A DNA stretch of 64,000 nucleotides, taken from contig NC_044576.1 of assembly GCF_901933205.1 (NCBI RefSeq), positions 6,233,024 through 6,297,023 of the forward strand, read 5' to 3'. A program made the translations under genes and the position numbers. Shown here piece by piece: positions 46,672 through 61,899 of this stretch; positions within the stretch are counted from its first letter, which is position 1; every line of letters starts with the position of its first letter. The notes beneath the pieces are model-generated. The model ran no database searches, was not told where the DNA came from, and saw only the letters and a program-made list of their open reading frames with translations. This DNA is from Camarhynchus parvulus (taxonomy: Eukaryota > Chordata > Aves > Passeriformes > Thraupidae).

Positions 46672-49600
46672 TGGGCTGTGTTTTGAGGATACTTGCCCTG
46701 AAATGTGATTTTCAATATGCAATTCAGTAGCTTTTGCTTTTGAAATACAAACAAGCCCAAAAATTCAAATTAAGGCTCTGAACCCTGCATAAAAGCACAG
46801 GCTTTTATGGTGCATGGTTTCTACTGATCTGTAGGGCTAATCAGCCAGGGCTATGTCCTGGCTACAAGCGCCCACATTTCATAAAGTCTTTTCCTTGAAA
46901 CAAAAATACAATACAAACTGTCAGAGTTAAATTGAGGACAAGGTGTTTTTTAATTCAGATTTTTCAGTTATTTGATTTATATGAGGAGAACCTGGCTTCT
47001 TCCATGCTAACTGGGACTCACATTGCCAGACAGTATGCTTAAAAGTTATTTTTAAAAATGCTGGGGTTTGAAGGCTCTTAAATCCTTTGATGTAAATGAA
47101 AATAAAATCATAGTCTGGAGCCTAACAGAGACTTTTAATCTTGATCTTAAAAGCATGAATCATTCTACAGCATAGAGTAAAACTATTTTCTGTCCTCTGC
47201 ACTTGCCTTCTCTACACATACTGATATTTGATATTTATAGGTGGCAATTAGAGGTACTCTCAGGTAGTCCCAGTGCCTCCTGCCAAGCTCTGTATGCAGT
47301 TACTGCCTTGCAGTCTATGGCTGAGATTTCTACAGCCTTGCTGCTTTTCTCATTTCAGTATGACATTTCAAGGAAGTCTGATTAAAACAAAACAAAGCAA
47401 AGCAGAAGCAAAATGTCTCAAATTCCAGGTGAGTAATGTTGTGGCAACAAAATATAGACCAATTACTGTCTCAGAGTAGGAAAACTAGTGGCAAGGCAGA
47501 GATGTTGCAATAAAATTACAGAAAAACTCTGATAGCCACTGTGGAAAACCCAGCCACTGTTTTCTGGCAGATGTGGGGCAGAGCCCAGTCCAGCCCCAAC
47601 CCATCTCCAAAAGCTGTTCTGCTGGGTCTCAGAAATGCAGCCAGCACATGGATGCCAGGTTTCAAATACTGGATGAAGAAAGGCCAGCTGAAATATGGGT
47701 TTTAATCAGATTTTCATGTCGTAAAATTTCAGCTTGATGCTAAATGGAGAGCATCCCATGCCAGATCTGCCAGCAGAGGCTTTCCCTCTGCCTGCCTATA
47801 GCACAGGTTAGTGTCTGCCAGGATGCTCCCTCAGGATGGGCACTAAGCAGGGACAGCAGGTACTGAACCCCAGGGTGTCTTTCACTGCTCCCAAACAAAT
47901 GCAGCAGTGAACTCAGCTGAGGATGCTCTCCTCAGCCCAAAGAGCTCCCTGAGATCTCCTGGCAAGCCAAGTGCCTGGCATCTGCAAGGGTGCAGCAGTA
48001 TGGCTGATGGCAGCCACATATCTCAGTCCTTCCTCCCAGTGGTCATCCCAAGGGAGAGCTGTGGGAGGTGGGACACAGCCTGGCAGTGTCCCTGCTGCCA
48101 AGCAGACATGTGCTGTGGTGGGAAGGGTACCGTGGCCTTGAGGGGTACCCATGGATGTTACCAGATGAAGCTTCTATTCTCCAACATTCTGCCATGGTTT
48201 TTGTCCCAGAAAAGGCTGGGATCAGCAAGAAATGAATTCCAGATTTGTTTACTTTCTACAGTCTTGTCCTGGTGAGTCTGAAGGCAATGCAGGATGTTTC
48301 CCACAGTTACACCCACCACCAAATCATGACAGCAGAAACAACCAAGATGGAAGTTCATCCTACCTTTATGAACCAGCCATTGAATCCCCATGTCTGAATC
48401 TTTCTGCATTTGAAATTCTCCATTGCCTTCATTGTGTTTTAAGGTAAAGAATTTGAAGATTTGTCCCTAAATAAAAAGTACCAAATTAATATAACAGCAT
48501 GGTAGAGTTTCCATTTAACTGCACACAACAGTCAAGATATTCAGACTTATGGCTCCCACTGCAATTGTAATTCAGTTTCCTTGCTCATACATAATGCTTT
48601 TATCTACTCTGAATGAGGTTATTTTTAGTTCTTTAACAAGCCTATATAATTCAGCTGTCACAGCTTCCATAAGAACAATACCTTGGAATTTCCTGCCTTT
48701 AATTTGGACTAAGTCCTGTCTATAAGCATCACATTAGCAATGTTTCCAACTTGTGTGGTGACTATGAAATCAATCATTACATACATTCACACTACATATA
48801 TATTTATAATGTTTGACTACCATTGGCAGAGGAAACATCCCAAAGTAATGTTAGGATCTCCTCTGGATAAATGCAACAGCCCCAGCTGGGCTGCCTCCTC
48901 TCTGTTCCAGCCTTTGCAGCTGGGTTGTTGGCTGTGAAGAGAATTCTGCCCATGCAGGAGGAGACACCAGATATGAACCTGCCTCAAGTCCTTCCCTACC
49001 TTTTCTAACCTGAGGACTTCTCCTGTTTCCTGACCACAGGAAGATGATGGTCCTCAGGACAGATGCCTCTGGCACCCACAACAGGACCCCAGAAGTGCTG
49101 CAGAAGGACACTGGGGGAGCTCGTCTGGACGCCCCATTGCTCCAAGCCATGCCCAGCCCACGAGGGGAGATTGCTACAACTGCCTCTATTCTGGGACAAA
49201 ACCAGGCAGGACGTTCAGCAGCTGAGCACTGAGGCTTCCCAATTAGCCATCCTGGAGTGCACTGACAGATGGCTGGTTCTATTTTTGCCTCCCTTACTCC
49301 AGGCCCATTCATTCAGTGCACTCCTTTTGATTACACAGACCCATGTGCTGAAAACCTCGTCCCCTTTCTCCTGAGTGTGTCAGCTGGTCTGACAGGAGTC
49401 ATTATCTTTCTCTAAACCACCACTCTAGATCTTCACCATTTGTTTTGTGTCACAGAAGAACAAGTCCAGTTTGACTGTGCTCATAATTGGCAGTTTCTGT
49501 GAGCTTCAGACCAGCAGCTTTTCACAGAAGTGCAAATTTTATCTCTCCCTTGCCCCAGAGCCACCCCTCTTACAGACCAGCAAGCCAAGCTGGTGAGGAA

Positions 49601-52600
49601 GGGCATCAGGAGGCAGCAAAAGGCAAAAAAGATTCTGCCCAAGATCTAATAAACATCCCTTTCTAGGTTTTCTCCCTCAAAAGCATAGGTCCCCAGAGTT
49701 CAATACTCAGCAAGGCCAAAAACATATGCATAGGCAGAGCAACCCAAGAGTCACAGGTTATTATATCCCTTCTCAAATGGCTCCACATTTTCTTCTCATC
49801 CCAAAAAGTTTTCTAAAACTTTGCCAGTATTTTCAAACTAAGAATGTCCTAATTCATGGAATAAAGAGAACCAGGGTTCAAAAACAAGACCAACATAAGG
49901 TTGGGTTAGGTTATCTCCAGCATAGCTCTGGGGGACCAAGCTGTGCTCTGTGGGAAAGTGGTGGGAGCCCAGCCAAGGGACTCAGGGCTACCTGAGCAGA
50001 GCCAGCACCACACAGAGCCATTTCTGGAAGGATCTCAGCTGGAACGCTAAGTTGTTATGCTGCTTAGGAGAACAGCTCTCACATATGTATCTCTTGTTCA
50101 CTTGTGATCAATGGTCTCATGGAAAAACAGCATCAATAATGAGTAAGTAGCAAAAGGTGTGCACTACCTTTCCAGCCCTGGCCATTAACAAAGACTATCA
50201 GATGGTCCAAAATTACTTCACCTTAGTCATGTTGATTTTTACCAGCTGGGAATCTGGCCCAGGTTTCCTCATGTTGCTGAGGGAAATAAACCATACAGTA
50301 TCATGGCTGAGCTGACAATGCAGGTAGACCACAATTTCCACAAAATGTGGCTGGAGAGAGGATAAGGCTGTTTGCATTGACCAGATGGCACAAGCACAGT
50401 TTAGCAAGTGAGGAAAAATCATCCAGCCACAGAGGGCTGCTGCTGGCTTGGTTGGGGCTCTGGCACCAACTCTGCACGAACCCCAGCTTTCTAGAGAGTC
50501 TGTGAGAAGAAGCAGTCCAAGGTGGAGCAGGCAGTGCCAGTGACACAGTGGATGCATATGTTCCCAGGAATACTGAGGGGCAGCCTGGCACTCTGGCAGG
50601 GGCTGGAAGCTGCAGAGCACATGCACAGCTATCATTAGAGTTTTGCTGCTTTGGCACATCTTCCTAATTTACTTAATTTCTATTTATGCCATTCTGTTTC
50701 TGTTTTGAGCCTTTATCAGATGCTGGCATGTTTTGTGCAGAGCCCAACTTTGGAAGGAGGCTTTGGAAAGAAGTAATTTTTAAGATGAGGATAAAAAATT
50801 GTCAAAGCATTGGGAAGGGCCGTTCCCTAGAGAGGAGTGACCACTGTAACTGCAAAAAGTCAACTAGACCAGTCCCTAGGAGTAGGGCAGTGCTCTTCTG
50901 CCTGGAAATGCAGGTCTCTGAGGGTTTGTGGAATGTACATGGAGAGTCTGTGAAACTTAATGGGGAAAAACCAACCTTGCTGACAGCAGTTTTCCACACC
51001 TGAGTCTAAACCTGCATTGGAAAATGGAGAAAGAGGTCTGCAAAGCAAGAGAGGTCAAAACCTGCAGCATAAGCATGTTGCAGCTCTGTCTCAGGTAGCC
51101 AGTAATTGTGTCCAATTTATAAGTACTTCTGAAATAAACCACTTCATTACTGCAGTCATTCTGCAAAGCACAGGCAGGCGTGGGGGGTAACACTCTCTTT
51201 TCCTTGCCTCCACCTGTGACCCAGTGATGTGCTTGTCATGGCCTGCCTGGAGGACACACAGAGGGAACTCGTGAGAAGCAGCTTCCAGGGAAGAGTTACA
51301 CACAGCGCCATGTCTGAGCAGTGCTGGTCAGCAGTGGTGGTGTTAAACTCTGAAAGCTCCAGTACAAGTAGCAGATGAGAAGAACACAGCTGTTGATGTT
51401 GACATGTTGCTGGCCTTATGGAATGATGATGAACAGCTGGAAACGCACACGATGCACTGGGGAATAGGGATCTAGAGAAGAATTTCAGGCTCACTGGAAC
51501 ATCACAAATGAAAGGGCAATCAACTGAGGGTGCTGAATTCTTCCTTTACAAATAATTTGTAGATCCTTTCACTGCTTCTTACTACAATGGATACCAGTCC
51601 CCTGGATTTTGGAAGACGCTGATGGCAGGGCTGCAGGCTTCCAGGCTAACACTGTTTCTCTTAGTGAATGATGCAGAATGGATCCACAGATCTTCCTTCT
51701 TGGAGGAGTTTGCTTGCTTTCTTCCCCAAACAATTACAAGGTTAGTGAGTGCTCTGCCCGGCAGCCGCAGGCTTCAGACCACATTGCTCCCTACACATTT
51801 CCAAGGCCAGGTGGGCACTGAGAGCTGTAGGACATCACTTCAAGTAATTTCCCAGTGGGACCAGCTACTGAAAGAAAGTACTGAAAGCCCTTCTAGAGCT
51901 ACCTTAAAACTGGGGAGCTTGTTTCTGTATTTCCATGGCGCCGCTGTTGTACTCTGCCATCAGCTTTAATTGTTGCTGCTCTGAAGAAAGCCTTTGTTCA
52001 GTACAATTGCCTACTCCACAGTGACATCATCCAAGGCTGTGTAAAAAAAGCACAGCCTGGAGTAGTCAGCCATGTGATGATGTATAAATAGCACTGACAG
52101 AACAATATTATAAACTCTATTGGTACAGCTGAGATAAAGCTCGCAAGTTGCTGATTCATCTAAGATACTGGCTTGAGGGATGGCATGAGGTTCAGCTACA
52201 ATAAATGTTCTCAGCTAAAGGCATATTACTTCACCATGAATCGGCTGCTCAGATCTTTCATTCCTTTCAGAAAAGCACCTGTCTCTTCCTGCTTTGGTCC
52301 TCCATTACTGAATACATGAATTATAGGGCCTGATTTTACTTCTGCTTCCTTTATGCTGAAATATGCCACAATCAGAGAGTTCTCTAAGGTTTTATATACA
52401 CACAGGAAAAGTAAAGCATTCCTAAAATGGCTTGCTGAGTGCTTGTATTTCAATAAACCTGGAAATACTGAACCATACTTCCAACATACCCCGAGTAGGC
52501 AATGACTAAGTCATTTTATGGCTTTCAATAAGATCCATAAAAGGTCACTTACATGTCCATTTACAATGTGGTTTCAAAATGGACAAAGTGAAACCTCACA

Positions 52601-55564
52601 CCTTCATGCTAGATCTCCATGGACTGTGGGTGACAGAAATGAGCTCTACCAAATGTGATTACTTTGCAATTTGGCACCCATGATTGCACTTACTGGTAAC
52701 TTACTGAATTTCTGTTTGCCAGAAACTCAAGTCCACCCTGTGTTCCTCCACAGCACAATCCTACACTGTGATCATCACCCACACGAGCACCAACTATACA
52801 GACATCCTGCCCCCTTGGAGCAGCTTGCTCAGTACAGGCAGAGCACTTCATCTGCTGCCTGAGTCTCACTTGCATCAGAGCTGCTCATTCAGGACCATTA
52901 AAATGAGCAAGGCTTATACAATTACAGAACTTTATATTAATTTTTAAAACTTGCAGATGTTGCAATCTGTACATATGGGAATAGTGCCAAATGTTATGAT
53001 GACAGAAAAGAGTTTTATTGGTCAGGGTTTAAAAGTAAGGAAGCAGAAAAAGAAAAATCTCATCCTACCACTATCAAGGCACTGCATGTATCTGGTTTTG
53101 CACACAGCTTCTGGTGTTAGCAGCTTTGCCTTTCTGATAGTGAGTTAATCAGCTAATGTTTTTATGAGCACAAAACCAATAAAATGGTGTGGGGGAAAAT
53201 GACAATAAAAATCCCTTATTTGCTTTAGATGTGCTTTTATATCCACTAAGTCCTTCTTGCACTGCCCAGAGAAGACATTTCTGCATTGAGTTTCAAACAG
53301 CAACGCCAGCATATGATCCTACATATCTGCTGCTTGTGTCAACATCCTTTTCCAGGGCGTGCATCCTTTGGGATGCTGCTGTGCAGTGGCTCAGAGAATG
53401 TGCAGCTCTTGGGTTATTTTGGCTGAGGCTGCTGGAGGATCAACAGGCTGAGGTGCTTTACAGAGAGCACTGAAGTGACGCTCAGTGATCTGCATAAGCA
53501 ACATATGTTTTATATTATCAACATCCCCTTTGCATTCCAATTGCATGTCAGTACTGGTAGAGTCCACTGATGCAAAAGATCAGCTCCAGCTTTGAAGCTT
53601 GGGACAATAACAAAATAACCTGCTATTTGTTTATATTAGTAATAAAATCTACCATCAACTACTATTTGATTGTGGCCTCGACAAGAAGCCTGGCCAAAGG
53701 AAACCTCCTCAGTGAATAGGAGATGAAGGAAGTGGATAGGTTGACTGTGGATTTTCTAAATCTAGTCCAAGAAGTTGATGGTTATGCTTTAAGTTTTCAA
53801 TTATTTTAGACCCCAGCTTTCCAAAAGACTGCTTGGAGGACTAAGAGAGATTGTAGCATTCACTTTGTCCCTGGATCCAGGCTTTGAGAGATGGTGCAGA
53901 GCCAAACACAATTACAGTTTTCCTGAATCCATTAGAAGCAGCCAAGGAGCAAGGGCACTTGCACTGCCCCAGCACAGCAGTCTCTCCCAGCTGCTGGCTT
54001 CCCCAGGCATCCCTCCCTGCCTCTCCTGTGTCCCTGCCTCTACTCCCTCTTCATGGTCAGTTGTGTGGATTATCCTGTGCCTTGGGGCTGCAAGGATGTG
54101 TGCCCTTGTACTGCACTAGGAAGCCATCTGGGGGACTGCAGCTGCATGTGCACAATCACCAGATAGTTCTGAACTGACATTTGTGCCACTGCAACTATAG
54201 ACATGGTATATGGGAAGAGATCAAAGGTACCTTTTGCACACAATCAGTTCTTATGCGTTAAGGTTACATTTCTGAGGTAGAAAAAAGCTGGTTTATAGAG
54301 CACACCTAAGCAGGCAATTCCAACTCCTGGCATCTCTTCCCCAGTATCTCCACCACTGGTGAGCATGGGAAGGTAGTGTTGCCTCACCCAGCCATTGATT
54401 TTTCCACAGAGCATTCCAGTAACACCACAGACTCAGGTGTAAGACTTCCAAAATAGCAGCCCAATTCATTCCCATGCCCAGTTCAATGGAACCTTTCTGA
54501 TTATTTACACAGCATTCTGCAAGGGCTGTTTCTTTTCCTGCTGCATGAAACAGAAAAGCTCCTCATGTGGTCCTGAAACGCCTTGTGAAGTTAATGTGAC
54601 CTATTCTCTATCATCAAGAGAATGATACTGGAATGAAAGTGCTTTTTTTTTTCCCTCCAAGTTTCTTAATATTCAGTCCTCATATGGCATAAGGGAGTAA
54701 ACTCTCAATTACATGAAGGCAAATACCAAGAAATCTGTCAAAGCCAATAGAGTTATTCTGGACACCTGAATAATTTCTCCCTTGGTATGATTTAGTCTCC
54801 AAAATCCACTCTGAATATCCTTAATAACTGTTTGCTATTCACCTACATTTTTAGCTCTCTTATAATTCTAACATTTTTCCATGTTTCACAAATAGCCGGA
54901 GTCAGTTTTTTTCAGATGATGCTGTTTCCCCAACTTGGCTTCCCTATGAATAACCTCCATCATCACTATGCTACTTTTGCTTGAATGTTTCATTTTTAAC
55001 AATAAACATCTATCCCAGATGCCTTATTTTCAGCTTCATTAAACGTTTTACTAGTTCATCCTGAGTCATGTCAATATTTACCTTGGACGGGGCTCCGTAT
55101 CCTTTCGTTTCTAAGACCAGAATTCTCCAGACAAGCTTATTGTTCCTGGCTTGACTTCTACAAGTCACAGCTTAAAACTTTTTTTGATGTATTAAACAAG
55201 ATGCAAATTCACCCAGCCATTCTCTTTGCTGTGTGCTGCCAGCTATGCCTATTCCAAACATCTCTGAGCTGATTCACTTCAACTTCTGTGTACACACAGC
55301 CCCAAACCTGCAGTCAGTCACTGTGAGGTAATTTCAAAGCCATTTAAAAGCAGCAATTAGCAGTAGAGAAAGCAGCAACCAGACATCAACCTTCTGGGCA
55401 CAGAACCACAACAGACCATTTCCACTGACCTTTTGCATTGTAGAAAAAGGTGTCAGGAAACAGAAGGGGTTGGCAGGCCCTGCAGGGCTGTGTTGGCCTT
55501 CACTGTGCAAACCTGGATGTTCTCCTGGGAGATGGGACTGAGCTGCCTCACTCCAGCTCTCTGT

Positions 55565-55583
55565 CCTGCTCCTGAGGAGCAGG
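55565..55583. repeat. Short perfect palindrome (9+1+9)
   Basis: CCTGCTCCT, one central G, then AGGAGCAGG. A small cruciform-capable site with no assigned role. Confidence 0.6.
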
Positions 55584-58500
55584 GCTGACTGGTTCTGAGC
55601 CACGCAAGGGACACCTGAGGCATCCCAGCATGCTCATCCCCAAGCAGCCCTGAGCTGCTGCCCACAGCCATCACAGCCAGGCTGCTCCTCACTGCTATCA
55701 GAGCTTCTCATGCTTGCTTCAGGGAAGTTCTTTATTTACAAGACCACAGGGAGCAAAAGTTTGATAAGTAGAATTTTCTTGATAATTTTCTGGATCTTTA
55801 CACTGAGTTTACTTCAGGTCCTGTTTCAAAGCAGTAGCATAAAAAAGGTAGTTTGGGGTTCAATACATTTCTATTTTAGATCCACATTCTGCCCTGGAAT
55901 ATAACATTTTGAATTTTGTATTGGATATAAAAAAGTAAAGGTATCAAGCTGGGAAAGTGCTTTGAAAATAGCAAAGGACTTTATGTGGGATTGTTTGAGG
56001 TCATTTTTTATGTTGTTCCTGACTGTATTTAAAATACCTCCTTTCAGTTTGAAATGTCTTTGTCACTCACTGAAATCAGCGGTGCAGACTGGCAGGGCAG
56101 CTGGGCATGCACTACAAAGTGATATACATGGAAAAAAGCACTCAGAGGTTTGGACACCTCCAAAGTGAATATTATACCTGTGCCATAAACCCACATTTGT
56201 CAAGAGGTGTCCACATGGCCTAGAGAAGCAGTGAGCCACATTCTTGTGAGAGGGGAGGCAATTTCACATCTTACCAACCTCCCTGAGCTAGGTACTCCTA
56301 GGAGCAGGTCAGATGGCTTTAGATGTTACTCCAGGTGTGCAACAGTTTTCATCAGAAATCCAGGATATGAGCTGAGTTCACAGCGCAACCATGTCAGTGA
56401 CAGCAGATACATGGGGCTAGTGTAGAAATCCCTTGCTTGGGTGCTTTGGCAATAGCAGCACAAGTAAGTAATCGCTGCAGCCAGCCCACTTGCTGTTGCC
56501 AACATCCCAGAAAGGGCATGTCCCACACAGGAAAATGAGGGTAATATTTCTGTGCACCCCTGAGCCCACTCCAGCTCACGCACTGCTCCCCTGTGCTTTG
56601 ACCCAAAGGGCTGTACTGCTGACAGGACAGCTGAGGGTTTATTTGGTTTGGAAAGAATTCAGTCAGCTCTAAAGAAGAGGTGATAATTTTCCTCTTTTGG
56701 TCTAAGCTAAAATCAGAGAGATGAGCTTGAAACAGGGCTATTCAAATTCCCTTCTCTGACCTATGTCCCGTGCACATTCACTCCAGTGAGAAAAAAGCAG
56801 CTTGAAGGACCACTGTCTCCCACAAACACATGGAGCCAGAAGATAAAAGGGAATGGTTGAATACTAGATTAAATGCAAGTTTCACGTTAATGATCACTTA
56901 CAGAGACCTAATAAATGATTCTGTGCAAGGTATTGTCAGAGGTTTTGCTCTGCCGTTTTTTGTTTTGCACCTGTATTTAGGAGCTTTTTCCCCTTAAAGG
57001 ATAATGTTCAGGTTTTAAAATTTATTTTAATCTGTCACTACATTCATCTGTCACTCTTTGAAAGAGCTTCTTTTTTTAATAAAGTGTCTTTTTTTCTTTT
57101 TCATGTGCTGCTATATTAGAATGGAGTATTTAGGATAAGCCCTTTCCACAGCAGTGCTGCACAGGATGGGATGACATGTAGGAAGGCAGCTTTTTTATAG
57201 CATATGATCTCTTTTGACCCAAACAACTAATCAGAGTTTTAGAGGTTTTATATTTACCCTGGCTGGGGACTGACAAAGGGTCTTCACTGTGAATCTCTCT
57301 GCTTCATTTCCAGAGCAAAGAACCCACAAGGGACAGAGGTTTTCCTGATAGACCCCCCGCAAAAGCTCTCAGCGTGCGAGTTTGTTTCGGTTTTTTGTTG
57401 GTTTGGGTTTTTTCACCTCTACTGGGCCTGAGGTGCTACTTCAAAAAAAAAATTATGAATTGCTCCCTTCAGAGCAAAGGTCTTTGACAGGCTGTGCTGA
57501 GCACCATCAGGTGTCTTCTCCCAGCTCTCCATCCCACCTTCCAGCCAGAGGGTACCCCAGGCAGCAAGTACCCAGCTCCACCTCCCCGTTGGGTGTGGCT
57601 GTGAGAATGCTCCGGCAAGGCGCAGCCCAGCCTCCCACCTCTGCCTGGAATATGGACATGCTCAGTGTGCTCTTCCTTGTGACCCAGCTGAAATGACATC
57701 AGGTTACTGTGCCCTGATCAATCAGTGTGTTTGCTTCCTCTGCTTCACTCTTTCCCTGCATACCTTCAGTTATTCCTATCCTATTATCCTCAATTGTTTT
57801 ATTCTTTACATCAAAATACCAGCAACTTTTTCTTGCTGCTAAATATGAGCATTTTGTTTTCTAACACACTTGAGCTTTACACATAGTATTTCACACTGGG
57901 CCCATGATTTCAGCGCTGATTGCAAGACAGAGCCATGCTATCCCCACCTGTTTGAGTTCTGTTTTCTCCACAGCTCTGGGAATTTCCATTTCACTCGTCT
58001 TCACTCTCCCCAGCCATCCTGCATTTGGCCATATGATTGCTTTCCTCCTAGAACAGAGGGGACAGTCACTCAGCCTGCAGGTCATACCTAGATTATCTTT
58101 AATCACTGTGCAGCTTTGCTGACTGCAATCTCATTTCTTCTTTCAGAATGAGGGAAAAGCCCTGAATGAAAAGACAGGCAGTCTTTTCCATAGGTACTTC
58201 TGAATTGGTCACAGAAAAAAAGGTTAAGGGCTCAATTCTTATTACCAGTCTCTCCAGTGGAAACACAGGGTGACTCCAGTAAAATCAGTGGGACTGCAAT
58301 GGTGTAGCCAAGATCCAGAGCAAGACAGAGGTCTGGAAATAGGCTACTCTGAGCATTTCTTTTTATTAGACATCTCATCTCCTGCTTTATGAGTTATTTT
58401 GAAGGTTTACTGTATTCAAGCAGGAGTTCAGATTATGAACTTTGATCGCTCATGGTTTATTCAATATTTTTAATAAAGTTTGAAAAGGTTCCCTTCCATC

Positions 58501-59671
58501 AAAGAATGTCCCCTTTGATAAATCAATTGAATTTGATTTTTTCTTCATGGAGAATACAAACCAGTGTACTCCTTTGCCAGTTGTTTACAGGCAGCTTCAT
58601 AGCACACAACAGAACAATTATTTTCTAAGTAAAAGAGCTGTGATCAGAAATGTTAATAAACTACTCAATACTGCAGAATCTTTTGCTTCCTTAAAAAAAA
58701 GCCACACAATAAAGACATATCAAGCCATTTTTAATATAATCTGCATACTTTCCAAATAACATAGTCAGTGAAACAGAGTTGTCTTAAATGGTCTTCTTCA
58801 CATTTACAGCTGAAACAGCTGCAGTAGCAGCTCTGTCAGGCTTGATTTTATTCAGTGTGCAGGATCAACATAAAATCTAGGCTGAAGATTAGAGGAAGTA
58901 AATGTCCCCCTGACAGTCAAGAGAATGTTTTTGGACCAAGAGTATTTCTGACCACAAGTCACTTTCAAAAGCAACTTTGTCATTTGTGCCTGGCCTTGTC
59001 CCAGTAAGAACTATTATGATTTATTACATTTTCTATAGAACCAGGAGACCATTTATTAGCCCCAAGGTATTGTATTGAGATTCAGTTATGTAATAGACAT
59101 TATTCCACTGAATATCCAAAGCTTTGTAAGAAAGTTTTAGTTCTGGAAAGAAATGTACAAGGTTCTCAAATGATTTCGAGGAAGATCAAACTGCCCCTTT
59201 TTTTTGCTAGTTAAAAGAGGAAAGGTTCCTTCTTGATAGAAATCATGAATAATTTGAATAGATTTTTTTTCTAAAGGAAAAAACCTCCTTTTTCTTTGAA
59301 ATCCATTGATGGCTTGGGATTCAAGTAAAAAAGAATAAAAGCAGAAATAATGGTTTCTTGCTCGGATAGAACGCGATAGGTATGCTGCCAAATTAGTGAG
59401 ATTTTAATTTAATTATAACTGAGGAGTGCATATGTGATTTGCCTGCTTGTGAGTGAGGAATGGGGGTCTCCCACATATGGCAGAGGAGGGGCAGGTCCTC
59501 AGCCCTACTAAGGCCCCCTTGGGGCTGGGTTTGCAGCTGGTGCATGATGCCCACAGCCCAACTGCCTGTGGAGTGCTCTTCATGATTCAACAACAAACAC
59601 AGACCACTGATACCTCATCCAATCCCAGCCATCTGCACCTCCCAGGTTAACTGCCACTGAAGAACTGGTTA

Positions 59672-59743
59672 GCTAGTTACCTGGCTGCCATAAAATAACT
59701 ATTACTGGACTGCCATAAAATAACTAATAGCCAGTTATCTAGC
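59672..59743. repeat. Tandem duplication enclosed in an inverted repeat
   Basis: CTGCCATAAAATAACT occurs identically at 59685-59700 and 59710-59725 (period 25). The pair is bracketed by 15-bp arms 59672-59686 and 59729-59743, which match as inverted repeats at 13 of 15 positions. Confidence 0.7.
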
Positions 59744-61653
59744 ATCACCCTCCTTCTATCATCCCTTAGAGTTTGTTTAAAAAAACCCATAGATTTTAAA
59801 AAGCACTGACACCTAAATAAAAATTGATCAGCTCCAAGCAATTTCACCCTTCACAAGCCATTTTACATGATGGAAGGCTTCAGCTCCCAGCTCTCAGAGG
59901 CTTCTCCAGCTCTCAATCATGTGTGAATGTTCCTCTGCTCTCTGTCAACAGCAAAACGCAACAGATCCTGTAACCACCAGGTGAAAGTCAGTCCAGCTGT
60001 TGCTTCTGATTTTTCTTCTTTTTAAACTAATAACAAATACCCTGCCCCACACAATGCAAATACAACACATATATGCAACAGCTGTTCTGCTTCAGAGTAG
60101 CAAAGCCAGTTACTCCAAGGTATTCTCAGGAAATGGAAAAGCAATATTCTTGAGGCTGACAGATTTCTGAAATGATCTTTAATGTATGCTCGGTTTAACT
60201 GGTGTTTTAGTAAAATGACTCTTTATGCCAGTTGAGAAGAAAGTAGAAAGTAAATCAACAAGTTTTTTTTCGGATAGATTTCAGTATCTCAAAAATTCAC
60301 CAGTGGCAATGCATCGCCAAGGTTGCCCCCCTGCTCATTACAAACCCACTGCTATGACTGGGTGAGACTACAGCTGTTGCATAGGTGTGCTTGCATCTAT
60401 GTTTTGCCCTCTGTGAGAGCAAAAGGAAAAAAGGTGATGGATAATGCATTTTAACCATAACCATGCCATCCCACAGTTATTTTTGCAGTACAAACGAGCT
60501 ATGTAGGGTTGAGCTGCATTTGCATGTCATTCACCAATTCCACTCAGAGAAGCAGTTAAGCACCCTTATTTTTCACAGTAAGACAAAAGAAGCTGGATTC
60601 CCAGTTTATCTTAAAAAACGTGAACTGAAGTAAAATTGCATGTGCAAGCAGCACATTTATTGCATCAAGGGAAATAAGGCATCAAGCCAGAACCTGATCT
60701 TGTTTGCCACTATGTAAACGATGAGTAAGTCTGCTAGGGTCAGCAGAGCAGCAGAGTCACATGAGTCACAGCACAGTGCTCTTTGGAAAGATTGCTCCAT
60801 GGCTAAATATACCACTACAGTTGCTTCAAGAAAAGCTCTGCGTCAACTTCGAATAAATGCTGGCAGTGACGCCGAACTCTGGGCACTCACTGAGCCAAAA
60901 GAATGAACAGGAATCAACAAGTGCCTTTAAAAACATATTGAAGGGAATGGAAGTTTTGTCTGCACAAGAGCTGAAGGATCAGACTTTTGGTAGTGAAAAT
61001 CATCATTAGTGACCTAATTTTTCCACCACACACATTAAGCCGTTCTTCAAGTGGGTCTGGGGGGAAAACAAAAGTAGAAAAGACCACTAAACTCAACAGA
61101 CCAATTTTGTGCAAGTTGCCATTCAGCTCTGTGAAAACATGGAGATTGTTTCACTGTATTTGTTACCAGGCTTGTCCCAGTAAATGATGACTTGCTCCTC
61201 CCAGGGAAATGCAATAATGAATCTACTGTTATCAGTGAGCATGGGTAGCCACACCGACAGAAGCCAACCCAACATTATGTCCCTGTAATTAAGCAAAACA
61301 GTAATTCCAATGAATACTTTTTATATCTTTATCTGATACACACAGTGCTGAATCTGGAAAAATAAGAGCCCAATAAACCATAAAAGAAATGCCCTTTGAT
61401 CTTTTCTTTTTTCAGTGGGGCCATAATTTAGTGCTATTACAACAGTAGTTTCAAGTAACCAAAATTGCTTATCAAATGAATGCTTCAAATGCATTCTGTA
61501 TCAACAAAGTCCCAAATTAGAAGAGATTTCATAATTCCTTATGAATTGCTCTCCTACCCAGTCTTTCCACTGGAAGCCTGATTAAATGAGTATTATTTCT
61601 TCTTAAGTGGTTTTACAGGTCGTTTATCTTAGATTTATGAGTATCAACCTACT

Positions 61654-61899
61654 TTAGAAGGTATTAGACAGCTTTAACGTTTGACACGTATTCTGTAAAT
61701 CATTTACAGTGCTCTCCATTTGCACTAGACGATTGGTAATCTTCTCAATATTAGGTTTTATTGACAATGCACCATATAGAGCCCTTATTATATGGTAATG
61801 ATTTAAGATAGGTGCAGGATTGGGAACTAATAAATCCAAAAGCTCATTTTTGATTGTTGACACAGAGCTGAGGAATAATGTGCATCCATCTAAATCACT
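61654..61899 (-). other. Weak candidate coding segment, unknown protein
   Basis: An open frame on the minus strand ends at TAA 61656-61654. Its last 80 residues include LVPNPAPILNHYHIIRALYG and a heptad-like coiled-coil stretch (NIEKITNRLVQMESTV). I do not recognise it. It lies on the strand and side expected for the 3' end of CABCOCO1, but a frame of this length can arise by chance and no polyadenylation signal is obvious downstream. Confidence 0.2.
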
